From Xiashengella succiniciproducens (GTDB lineage: Bacteria > Bacteroidota > Bacteroidia > Bacteroidales > Marinilabiliaceae): a stretch of 64,000 bases of DNA. The position numbers were made by a program, and so were the translations under genes. Positions 17,365-25,169 of this stretch are shown here, piece after piece. The DNA lies in assembly GCF_023674465.1 (NCBI RefSeq), contig NZ_CP098400.1:62001-126000 (forward strand), given 5' to 3'. Position 1 is the stretch's first letter. Each line of letters opens with the position of its first letter. The notes under the pieces were generated by a model. It was not told the DNA's origin. It was given only the letters and a program-made list of their open reading frames with translations, and made no database searches.

Positions 17365-20142
17365 CTAATGCGCCTCAAGCCAGTTATTTCCAACACCAAG
17401 ATCTACAATTAATGGTACTTTAAGCTTGCACACAGACTCCATTGAGCTTTTTACAAGAGCTTTTACAGCATCAAGTTCCTCAACTGGTACATCAAAGTTT
17501 AGTTCGTCATGTACCTGAAGTATCATCCGAGTCTTATACCTTCCCTCCTTGAGCTTCTTGTGAATATCCACCATTGCCATCTTTATAAGGTCGGCTGCTG
17601 TACCCTGGATTGGTGCATTAATCGCATTTCTTTCTGCCACTCCCCTCACAACTGCATTCTTTGAGTTGATATCAGGCAGATACCTTCTCCTTCCGAATAT
17701 AGTGCTTACATAGCCCTTCTCCCTGGCCATCCTGATACATTCCTCCATATAATCCTTCACTCCTTTAAAACTATCGAAATAACCATCAATTATGGCTTTT
17801 GACTCTGACCTTGGAATATTTAACCTCTCGGACAGTCCAAAGGCTGAAATGCCATAAATAATGCCAAAATTTGCTGTTTTTGCCTTCCGCCTCATAGCGG
17901 AAGTAACTTCATCAGTACTTACCTTGAAAATCTTACTTGCGGTTGCAGTATGGATATCCTCTCCTCTCAAGAAAGCATTTACAAGTTCTGTATCCCCACT
18001 CAGATGAGCCATCAGTCTAAGTTCAACCTGTGAATAGTCAGCACTTAGGAAGACATGGTTTGAGTCACTTGCAGTAAAAGCCCGTCTGATCTCCCTGCCC
18101 TCATCATCGCGAATAGGAATATTCTGAAGATTGGGGTTAATACTGCTAAGGCGTCCTGTAACTACCAAGGCCTGATTATAGGTTGTATGCAGCCTCCCTG
18201 TCTTCTTATCAACCATGGTAGGTAGGGTCTCGACATAGGTCGACAGCAGCTTCTTTAATCCACGCTGTTCAAGTATCTTATTTATAATTGGATGTTTATC
18301 CCTCAACTTTTGAAGATTCTCCTCGTTGGTCGAATATTGACCCGACTTAGTCTTCGACGCCTTTGAATCAATCTTAAGCACATCAAAAAGTATCTCACCA
18401 ACCTGACGTGGGCTGTTAACATTAAACTCACGACCAGCCATCTCTATAATCTCAGCCTCCAGTTCGGCAAGCCTCTTCTCAAGCTCCTTACCAGACTCTT
18501 TGAGATCATCAACATTCAGGCTAACTCCATTATACTCCATATCAGCGAGAACCGCGCTGAGAGGCATCTCGACGTTTCTGAAAAAGCCAAGCAGTCCTTC
18601 CTTTTCAAGCTCCTTCTGAAATATTTTCTTCAGTCGGAAGGTCACATCAGCATCCTCTGACGCATAGACAGTTACCTTATCAACAGGAACATCTCTCATA
18701 TTACCCTGGTTCTTTCCTCTCTCTCCTATCAGCGACTCGATTGGTATAGGACGATATTTAAGATAAACTTCGGCAAGGTAGTCCATATTGTGGCGCTGTC
18801 CAGGAAACAACAGGTGATGGGCAACCATGGTGTCAAAGTAAGGACCCCTGAGTTCGATACCATACTGCCTGAGCATAAGGGCATCAAACTTAATATTGTG
18901 CCCTATTTTCTCTACACCCTCCTTTTCAAACACAGGTCTGAATTTTTCAAGAATAACAAGAACATCATTCCTTGAACCAGGCAATGCAACATAACAAGCC
19001 TTACCCTCTTCAAAGCAGAACGACATACCAAGCAACGAGCTTTCCCTTACATCAAGACCAGTGGTCTCAGTATCAAAACAGAAAGAATCCATCGCAAGCA
19101 ATTGCTTCACCAATCCATCTATCTCCTCCTCGCCTTCTATCAACCTGTAATCATGTTCAATATCATCAACAGTATTGAAGTTATCGGAAACAGTAACTGC
19201 TTGAAGTTCTTCTTCGCCAAACAAGCTTCCCTGCGCTGAAGATGAAGGCTTTGGCTTTGGCACAGAAGCTAACCTGTCCATCAATGCCTTAAACTCCAGT
19301 TCTTCCATTATTGCTCTAAGTTTCTCCATATCCGGGCTCTTCAGTGCCAGACTATCCAGGTCAACTTCAAAAGGAACATCTGTTACAATTGTAACGAGTG
19401 TTCGAGCCAACTCAACCTGGTCCTTAAACTCAATAAGGTTGGACTGCACCTTACCCTTAAAATCCCCGATATTCTTATAAACATTCTCAACAGTACCGTA
19501 CTTTCCGATTATCTCCATTGCCCTCTTCTCTCCGATACCGGGGCAGCCAGGCACATTATCAGCACTGTCACCCCAAAGCGCAAGCAGATCAATAATATTG
19601 ATCGGGTCAGGTACATTGTAATGGCTCTTTACTTCCTCCGGGCCCCATATTTCAGTATCCCTGGTCCCTGTTCTCGGCTTCAGTATTTTAACATTCTCTT
19701 TAACAAGTTGTCCAAAATCCTTATCTGAAGTAACCATATATGTCATAAAGCCTTCCTTAGAAGCCCTGGTGGCAAGGGTACCAATTAGGTCATCTGCTTC
19801 ATAACCCTCTGCCTGAAGCATAGATATGTTCATTGCTTCAAGTATTCTTTCAATATAGGGAACAGCCCGTTTAATATCTTCAGGTGCCGCCTCTCTGTTT
19901 GCTTTATAATCAGGGTAAAGCTCATCACGGAAGCCAGGTCCGGGATAGTCAATCACTACAGCAAGGTGAGTGGGATGCTGATTGTTGATTATGTCAAGCA
20001 AAGTATTTGTAAATCCGTAAATTGCAGAAGTGTTAAGCCCCTTGGAATTGATCCTCGGTGCTCTGATGAATGCATAATAGGCTCTGTATATCAAAGCATA
20101 AGCATCCAATAAATAAAGATTCTTTTTCGTATCAGTCATCAC
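17365..20142 (-). CDS. polA: DNA polymerase I
   Basis: Pol I fills gaps and removes RNA primers. The 925-residue protein has three domains: a 5'-3' exonuclease (about 1-290; YLLDAYALIYRAYYAF, GYEADDLIG, SDKDFGQLV, WGDSADNVPG), a 3'-5' proofreading exonuclease with its metal ligands kept (FDTETTG, HNIKFDAL, YASEDADVT), and the polymerase with motif A DYSQVELRLMAHLS, motif B RRKAKTANFGIIYG and motif C QVHDELNFD. All three activities look intact. Start ATG at 20142 or the adjacent ATG at 20139. Confidence 0.97.
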   Translation of the reverse strand: MMTDTKKNLYLLDAYALIYRAYYAFIRAPRINSKGLNTSAIYGFTNTLLDIINNQHPTHLAVVIDYPGPGFRDELYPDYKANREAAPEDIKRAVPYIERILEAMNISMLQAEGYEADDLIGTLATRASKEGFMTYMVTSDKDFGQLVKENVKILKPRTGTRDTEIWGPEEVKSHYNVPDPINIIDLLALWGDSADNVPGCPGIGEKRAMEIIGKYGTVENVYKNIGDFKGKVQSNLIEFKDQVELARTLVTIVTDVPFEVDLDSLALKSPDMEKLRAIMEELEFKALMDRLASVPKPKPSSSAQGSLFGEEELQAVTVSDNFNTVDDIEHDYRLIEGEEEIDGLVKQLLAMDSFCFDTETTGLDVRESSLLGMSFCFEEGKACYVALPGSRNDVLVILEKFRPVFEKEGVEKIGHNIKFDALMLRQYGIELRGPYFDTMVAHHLLFPGQRHNMDYLAEVYLKYRPIPIESLIGERGKNQGNMRDVPVDKVTVYASEDADVTFRLKKIFQKELEKEGLLGFFRNVEMPLSAVLADMEYNGVSLNVDDLKESGKELEKRLAELEAEIIEMAGREFNVNSPRQVGEILFDVLKIDSKASKTKSGQYSTNEENLQKLRDKHPIINKILEQRGLKKLLSTYVETLPTMVDKKTGRLHTTYNQALVVTGRLSSINPNLQNIPIRDDEGREIRRAFTASDSNHVFLSADYSQVELRLMAHLSGDTELVNAFLRGEDIHTATASKIFKVSTDEVTSAMRRKAKTANFGIIYGISAFGLSERLNIPRSESKAIIDGYFDSFKGVKDYMEECIRMAREKGYVSTIFGRRRYLPDINSKNAVVRGVAERNAINAPIQGTAADLIKMAMVDIHKKLKEGRYKTRMILQVHDELNFDVPVEELDAVKALVKSSMESVCKLKVPLIVDLGVGNNWLEAH

Positions 20143-20253
20143 ACATTTGTTTTACTCCATAAATTTAAGGAATTGGTGCGGAAATGCACCTGACTCCCTG
20201 ACAAATTGAGTATTTTAGAAAAACAAAGCAACAGACGCTATTGTTAATCTGTT

Positions 20254-21051
20254 ATGAAAGAAAAGAAAGGAATACTGCTGACAGCCTTTGGCACAACTAT
20301 CGATGAAGCAGCTCAGACCTACAAGGTATTAGAAGCCCGCTTCCGCTCAGCCTTTCCTGAATTTGAAATACGCATCGCTTACACATCCTCCATAGTTCGT
20401 AAAAGACTAAAAGCAAGAGGAATTGACATTCCCTCTCCTGCAAGAGCCTTGGCTCAGTTTGGAGAAGACGGTTTCAGCGAAGTCTGTCTGCAGTCCCTTC
20501 ATGTTATTGGTGGCAACGAGTACAACGATATTGTCAGTACTGTAATTGCCATGCAAAGTATTCCCAAAGGGGTAGAACGGATTGTTGTTGGCGAACCCCT
20601 ATTATGGAATCATGAGGATTATACACGGGTTGCAAACATACTCCATGATTATGTTTCACATATAGAAGAAAAACCTGATTCCTTGTTACTAATGGGTCAT
20701 GGGACAAGCCACCCTGCCAATATCAGTTATGCAGCTCTTCAGGAGTACTTCAGAAGATTGAACGGAACTCCTGTTTATGTCGCAACTCTTGAGGCCTTTC
20801 CTTATCTTGAAGATGTTACTGAGGAGCTGAGAGATAATGGGATTAAAGACTTGCTGGTGATGCCCCTGCTGACCGTTTCAGGAGGTCATGCAATCACCGA
20901 CCTTGCCGGCGCACAAAAGGAAAGCTGGAAATCAAGGCTTCAGGCTGAAGGTTTCACTGTCCGAACAGTCAAACAAGCCTTGGGAGACCTGCCGGAGATT
21001 GTAGATATCTGGATAGAAAAAGCCGCACAAGCCATAAAAAAAGATTGCTAG
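20254..21051 (+). CDS. cbiK: Sirohydrochlorin cobaltochelatase CbiK-like
   Basis: CbiK inserts Co2+ into sirohydrochlorin in the anaerobic cobalamin pathway; related forms insert iron for siroheme. The 265 residues show the two-lobed chelatase fold with metal-site His candidates His149 (in MGHGTSHP) and His212 (in SGGHAITD), plus His83 in LHVIGG. No signal peptide, so a cytoplasmic form. No other cobalamin or siroheme gene is in the window. Its TAG stop lies inside the loop of a hairpin that also reaches the stop of the convergent queD. Confidence 0.85.
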   Translation: MKEKKGILLTAFGTTIDEAAQTYKVLEARFRSAFPEFEIRIAYTSSIVRKRLKARGIDIPSPARALAQFGEDGFSEVCLQSLHVIGGNEYNDIVSTVIAMQSIPKGVERIVVGEPLLWNHEDYTRVANILHDYVSHIEEKPDSLLLMGHGTSHPANISYAALQEYFRRLNGTPVYVATLEAFPYLEDVTEELRDNGIKDLLVMPLLTVSGGHAITDLAGAQKESWKSRLQAEGFTVRTVKQALGDLPEIVDIWIEKAAQAIKKDC

Positions 21052-21061
21052 TGCAATCTTT
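21040..21061. terminator. Hairpin spanning the stop codons of convergent cbiK and queD
   Basis: Arms AAAGATTGC and GCAATCTTT (9 bp) with the 4-base loop TAGT. An A-run lies on the left and T-rich sequence on the right, so it can act in both directions. The cbiK stop sits at the loop and the queD stop (complement of 21060-21062) overlaps the right arm; the two genes end 9 bp apart. Confidence 0.65.
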
Positions 21062-21512
21062 ATTCATTGTCAGAGGCAAACCACTCAGCGTATGAACCTG
21101 CAGTTTCGTTAAGTCTAAGGCTATGCAGCTTAACATTAGAAGGCAGAGCCTTTTTCAACCTATCAGCAAAGTCAATAATCATATTCTCGCAGGTAGGCTG
21201 ATAACTCATAACGAAATGCCTCTCAGCCATCTGGCCCATCTCTCTGATTGTATCCTGACTCACATTCCTACTTACAATAAGGGCATGATCAAATTCTGAA
21301 ATTATCTCTCTGTTGACAATATCCTTAAGGTCCCCGAAATCCATAACCATACCAAGCTTCGGACTATTACTATCAGTAATAGGCTCACCGATAACAGTTA
21401 CTTTAAGTATATAGGAATGTCCGTGTATATTACGGCATAGTCCATCATAATTATGTAGCGCATGCGCAGCTTCAAAACGAAATTCCTTTGTAATCCTAAT
21501 CCTTGCCATCAC
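21060..21512 (-). CDS. queD: 6-carboxy-5,6,7,8-tetrahydropterin synthase QueD
   Basis: QueD makes carboxytetrahydropterin from dihydroneopterin triphosphate, the second step to preQ0/queuosine. The 150 residues carry the zinc ligands His17, His30 and His32 (AAHALH and NIHGHSY), the catalytic-type Cys26 (LCRNIHGH), MVMDFGDLK, FDHALI and PTCENMI. Complete. It works in the same pathway as queA at 3.3 kb. A TATATTTG element lies upstream on the minus strand. Confidence 0.92.
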   Translation of the reverse strand: MMARIRITKEFRFEAAHALHNYDGLCRNIHGHSYILKVTVIGEPITDSNSPKLGMVMDFGDLKDIVNREIISEFDHALIVSRNVSQDTIREMGQMAERHFVMSYQPTCENMIIDFADRLKKALPSNVKLHSLRLNETAGSYAEWFASDNE

Positions 21513-21604
21513 CTCTCAATTATTTTCGCTCCTGCAACTTTTTGTTCAATCTTCTTGCCGTATTATAGAACACAGCCCTATCCATGTCTGTTTAACTAGC
21601 GTGG

Positions 21605-21612
21605 CAAATATA
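21605..21612 (-). promoter_or_regulatory. Candidate -7 element for queD
   Basis: The complement reads TATATTTG, an exact TAnnTTTG match, about 93 bp before the start codon. No TTG at ideal -33 spacing. Confidence 0.4.
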
Positions 21613-21721
21613 GTTTATTTACACGACAATTATCCGAAAATCATGCAAATAGACAAGCATCGCAGATGCCGGCCAAAGAAAAATATACCTGAATATTCGG
21701 GGATAATAATCAACAAATTGC

Positions 21722-21729
21722 TACTTTTG
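21722..21729 (+). promoter_or_regulatory. Candidate -7 element for the polyprenyl synthase
   Basis: TACTTTTG matches TAnnTTTG, 20 bp before the ATG at 21750, within the 237-bp divergent gap shared with queD. Confidence 0.45.
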
Positions 21730-21749
21730 AGCTATTAGCATTAACAACA

Positions 21750-22724
21750 ATGGGTGTATCATCTAAAATAGTTGCTCCTATAAGTGAAGAGATGAGGGGC
21801 TTTGAAGCCTACTTTAAACAACAGATAAAGTCAGAGATCCCTTTACTCACTGTTATTACCAACTATCTTATACGAAGGAAAGGCAAACAGATGAGGCCCA
21901 TGCTTGTGTTCCTCTCTGCGCGCCTAAACGGAGATGCAACGGAAGCAAGCTACACCGCAGCAGCTCTTATAGAATTACTTCATACAGCTACACTTATCCA
22001 TGATGATGTTGTAGATGAAACCTACCAGAGAAGGGGGTTTTTCTCAATCAATGCTCTGTGGCGTTCCAAGATAGCTGTACTCGTCGGTGATTATTACCTT
22101 TCTGTTGGCCTTGGCTGTGCTTTAAAAAACAATCAGATCGAAGTACTTAGGATTGTTTCTGATGCTGTCAAGGAAATGAGCGAGGGTGAATTATTACAAA
22201 TAGAAAAGTCTCGTCAACTTAATATTACTGAAGAAATTTACTACGACGTTGTAAGAAAGAAAACTGCAACTCTGATCGCCGCCTGCACAAAGTCAGGCGC
22301 CTATTCTGTCAATGCCCCTCAGGAGCAAGTTGATAAGATGCATGAATTTGGAATTAACCTTGGTATTGCTTTTCAGATCAGAGACGACCTTCTCGACTAC
22401 GAAAAGAAAAACCTTGCCGGTAAGCCAACTGGAAACGACCTTAAAGAAAAAAAGATTACCCTACCTCTGATCTATGTTTTGAATAAAGCAGATCACAAGA
22501 AAAAGCGTGAAATACTTAGGACTATCAAACGCCATCATAAAAACGAGAGAAAGATAGCACCTATAGTTAGTATGGTTATTGAAGAAGGAGGCATAGAGTA
22601 CGCCAGAAAAAAGATGATAGAATACCGGGATAAGGCGTTAGAAATACTAAAGACTTACCCCGAATCTGAAATCAGAAGTGCTCTTGAAGAGCTGGTTTAC
22701 TTTACCACATCAAGGAAGATGTGA
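21750..22724 (+). CDS. Polyprenyl (octaprenyl-type) diphosphate synthase
   Basis: A trans-isoprenyl diphosphate synthase that elongates farnesyl diphosphate, most likely to make the menaquinone side chain. The 324 residues include the KGKQMRPMLV substrate site, the first Asp-rich motif HDDVVDE, and the second motif FQIRDDLLDYEK. The length and lack of bulky residues just before the first Asp motif are consistent with a long-chain product, though chain length cannot be read securely. Its last 15 bp overlap the 3' end of convergent deoC. Confidence 0.92.
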   Translation: MGVSSKIVAPISEEMRGFEAYFKQQIKSEIPLLTVITNYLIRRKGKQMRPMLVFLSARLNGDATEASYTAAALIELLHTATLIHDDVVDETYQRRGFFSINALWRSKIAVLVGDYYLSVGLGCALKNNQIEVLRIVSDAVKEMSEGELLQIEKSRQLNITEEIYYDVVRKKTATLIAACTKSGAYSVNAPQEQVDKMHEFGINLGIAFQIRDDLLDYEKKNLAGKPTGNDLKEKKITLPLIYVLNKADHKKKREILRTIKRHHKNERKIAPIVSMVIEEGGIEYARKKMIEYRDKALEILKTYPESEIRSALEELVYFTTSRKM

Positions 22725-23591
22725 GAAATATACTACTTTTTCAGCACCAGTAATTTCCTTTAGCAAAGTATCAGCCAGACGGCTTGTTCCTATGCGGAAC
22801 AAGCTGTTATTAAGCCAGCTATCTCCAAGCACCTGTTTCTGTATTGACCAGTATATAAGGGCATCTTCTACTGTGGATACACCTCCTGCAGCCTTGAAAC
22901 CAACCTTACGTTTGCGCTTTTCAGTAAAAGCCTTCATAGCATGATTCATTATCCAGGCTGCTTCAGGTGTAGCGCCAGGATAGCCTTTACCTGTCGAAGT
23001 TTTGATAAAATCAGCACCAGCTTCCATAGCTAGAATACTTGCCATCCAGATATTCTCAGAAGTGCCTAGTGCTCCGGTCTCAAGAATTACTTTTAACTGA
23101 ACGTCCTTTCCTATAGCTGCCTTTATATCGGCAATCTCCCTACCTACAAATTCATAATTCCCTTCAAGAAACTCACCTATTGAGATTACTATATCAATTT
23201 CATCAGCTCCAAGAAAAACAGCCTTCTTAGTCTCTTCAATCTTTACATCCAGGAAAGTTTGTGAAGTAGGGAAACCAGCTGACACAACAGCTCTCTTTAC
23301 ATCCATTCCTTTTAGTTTAGATCCCAGGACTGATGCAAAAACCGGATACACACACACAGCACCAACATTTGGAATGTCAGGATAGTGTTCATTCAGATGC
23401 ACTACCTTCTCACAAAAGCTCTCTATTTTATTGCTGCTATCATCTGAATTAAGACTAGTTAAATCAAGACAATTGAATAATCGCTTCAATATATCAGCAC
23501 TCTTCTCCTCCAGACTTAGCTTTGACAAATCAAAAACAGGAATATTCAAATAATCCTGATTAAATAATTCAAATAAGGAATTGGTTTCCAT
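22710..23591 (-). CDS. deoC: Deoxyribose-phosphate aldolase
   Basis: DeoC splits 2-deoxyribose 5-phosphate into glyceraldehyde 3-phosphate and acetaldehyde in deoxynucleoside catabolism. The core (about 60-270) has the VCVYPVF strand, ADEIDIVISIGEFLEG, the Schiff-base lysine in FIKTSTGKG and the second lysine in VGFKAAGGV. The 293 residues include an N-terminal extension of about 60 residues compared with compact DeoC proteins, as in other Bacteroidota copies. It follows dtd by 16 bp and overlaps the convergent polyprenyl synthase gene by 15 bp. Confidence 0.94.
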   Translation of the reverse strand: METNSLFELFNQDYLNIPVFDLSKLSLEEKSADILKRLFNCLDLTSLNSDDSSNKIESFCEKVVHLNEHYPDIPNVGAVCVYPVFASVLGSKLKGMDVKRAVVSAGFPTSQTFLDVKIEETKKAVFLGADEIDIVISIGEFLEGNYEFVGREIADIKAAIGKDVQLKVILETGALGTSENIWMASILAMEAGADFIKTSTGKGYPGATPEAAWIMNHAMKAFTEKRKRKVGFKAAGGVSTVEDALIYWSIQKQVLGDSWLNNSLFRIGTSRLADTLLKEITGAEKVVYFSHLP

Positions 23592-23607
23592 ACATATAAA
23601 ATTAAAA

Positions 23608-24060
23608 TTATTTCAAATCATGAGTATCTATAAGAATGGTCACGGGACCAGCATTTACCATATCAATATCCATATAGGCACCAAAAACTCCACGTGCAAC
23701 ACTTTTACCCGTCAAGTCTTCAAGTCTCTTAATAAGATGTTCGTACAAGGGCACCGCTAGTTCGTGTTTCGCAGCGTCAATATAGGATGGTCTGTTTCCT
23801 TTCTTAACTTTGGCATGAAGAGTAAACTGACTGATTACCATCAGTTCACCATCAACATCTTTTACAGAAAGATTCATTACTCCCTTCTCATCATCAAAGA
23901 TTCTCAGCGAAACAATCTTAGAAGCCAGATATTCAACATCCTCGGTAGTATCATTATGAGTTACACCCACTAATATCATCAAACCCTTACCTATAGAATG
24001 AAAATGTTCATCAGAAGCACTGACCGAAGCACGACTAACTCTTTGGACGACAACTCTCAT
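23608..24060 (-). CDS. dtd: D-aminoacyl-tRNA deacylase
   Basis: Dtd removes D-amino acids, and glycine from tRNA-Ala, from mischarged tRNAs. The 150 residues start with MRVVVQRVSRASVS, carry the SQFTLHAKVKKGNRPS motif with the catalytic Thr region, and end with the Gly-cisPro region NAGPVTILID, where Ala replaces the more usual Asp of NDGPVT. Complete. Probable first gene of dtd-deoC. Confidence 0.94.
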   Translation of the reverse strand: MRVVVQRVSRASVSASDEHFHSIGKGLMILVGVTHNDTTEDVEYLASKIVSLRIFDDEKGVMNLSVKDVDGELMVISQFTLHAKVKKGNRPSYIDAAKHELAVPLYEHLIKRLEDLTGKSVARGVFGAYMDIDMVNAGPVTILIDTHDLK

Positions 24061-24094
24061 AATTCAGAATACTTTACATCAAAAACATTGAAGG

Positions 24095-24102
24095 CAAAAA
24101 TA
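24095..24102 (-). promoter_or_regulatory. Candidate -7 element for dtd-deoC
   Basis: The complement reads TATTTTTG, matching TAnnTTTG, 34 bp before the dtd start. No clear -33 element. Confidence 0.4.
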
Positions 24103-24109
24103 CGATAAA

Positions 24110-24143
24110 TTGAGGCACCGTTAATTCTGAATGCCTATATTTG
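24110..24143 (+). promoter_or_regulatory. Candidate promoter for lplA
   Basis: TTG (24110-24112), 23 bp, then TATATTTG (24136-24143). The -7 element overlaps the TTG codon at 24141, which argues that translation starts at the downstream ATG. Confidence 0.45.
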
Positions 24144-24191
24144 ACCGCAACAATTTGGTTAAAAGTTTGTCTTTTTGAGAATGACTCCAAT

Positions 24192-25169
24192 ATGAAAACC
24201 AAATATTCAGTAATAAGCAACAGCAAAGAACCAGCGTTTAATCTGGCTGCTGAAGAGTACCTGCTCAGAACAAAGAATCAGGACTACAATTTTTTCTATA
24301 TAAACGATACTTCTGTAATTATTGGGAAACACCAGAATGCTCTTGCAGAGATTAATCTCCCCTTTCTAGACAAAAACGGAATTCCTTTATTCAGAAGGCT
24401 ATCAGGAGGAGGAACAGTTTTTCATGATCCTGGCAACTTAAACTTTTGCTTTATAAGAAATGAAAAACCAGGTGAATTAGTGAACTTTAAAAAGGCTACC
24501 GAGCCCATAGTTGTATCATTGAATAAATGGGGTTTGCCAGTCAAGCATGGAGAAAGAAATGACCTTCTTGTAAATTTCAAAAAGATTTCAGGCAATGCTT
24601 GTCACGTGTTCAAACAACGTGTAATGCACCACGGTACGATACTATACGATTCAAATCTGGATTTTTTGACCAACAGTCTGAGAGCAGATCCTACAAAATA
24701 TGCAGACAAAGCAGTAAAGTCTGTCAGAAGTCAGGTCACCAACATTAAAGACCTTCTAAAGTGGGAAATTGAGACTGAAGAGTTTATGTATCAACTAGTT
24801 TCATCAATAAAACAAAGAAATTCTTCAATAGTAGACTACTGCTTTATTGATGAGGACATTAAACTAATTAATCAAATCAGGGCTGAGAAGTATGACACTG
24901 CGGAATGGAACTTCAGGTATGGTCCTCCCTACATTTTCAAGAAGCGCAGCAAGTTTGGCAAAAAAGTTTACAGCATTGAAATGAAAATCGAAAAAGGTCG
25001 TATATCAGAGATTGCTGTAAAGACAAGTCCAGTGGATTTGGCTATAGCAGAGGCAATCAAAGCAAAGCTAACAGGGCTGTTTCATGACAAAAACGAGATA
25101 GTCTCAGCACTTAAAGATATTGACGGTATTGCGGGTGACGCTGGTGAACTATCAGATATCTTCTTTTAG
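24192..25169 (+). CDS. lplA: Lipoate-protein ligase A
   Basis: LplA activates lipoate with ATP and attaches it to 2-oxoacid dehydrogenases and GcvH. From ATG 24192 the protein has 325 residues, starting MKTKYSVISNSKEPAFNLAA, the normal family start. Motifs include RRLSGGGTVFHDPGNLNF (lipoyl-adenylate loop), the KISGNACHV region and a C-terminal accessory domain. The longer reading from TTG 24141 adds 17 unrelated residues over a promoter element. The 3' end overlaps convergent uvrC by 18 bp. Confidence 0.92.
   Translation: MKTKYSVISNSKEPAFNLAAEEYLLRTKNQDYNFFYINDTSVIIGKHQNALAEINLPFLDKNGIPLFRRLSGGGTVFHDPGNLNFCFIRNEKPGELVNFKKATEPIVVSLNKWGLPVKHGERNDLLVNFKKISGNACHVFKQRVMHHGTILYDSNLDFLTNSLRADPTKYADKAVKSVRSQVTNIKDLLKWEIETEEFMYQLVSSIKQRNSSIVDYCFIDEDIKLINQIRAEKYDTAEWNFRYGPPYIFKKRSKFGKKVYSIEMKIEKGRISEIAVKTSPVDLAIAEAIKAKLTGLFHDKNEIVSALKDIDGIAGDAGELSDIFF

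Noticed and set aside
23691-23696. Other CACGTG hexamers (156, 14681, 15865, 23691, 24603, 52236) as parS sites
   Set aside because: They lack the GTT and AAC arms needed for ParB recognition and lie mostly inside coding sequence.
24141-24191. TTG start for lplA giving 17 extra residues
   Set aside because: The TTG is part of a TAnnTTTG promoter element and the extra residues have no family support; the ATG at 24192 gives the normal N-terminus.
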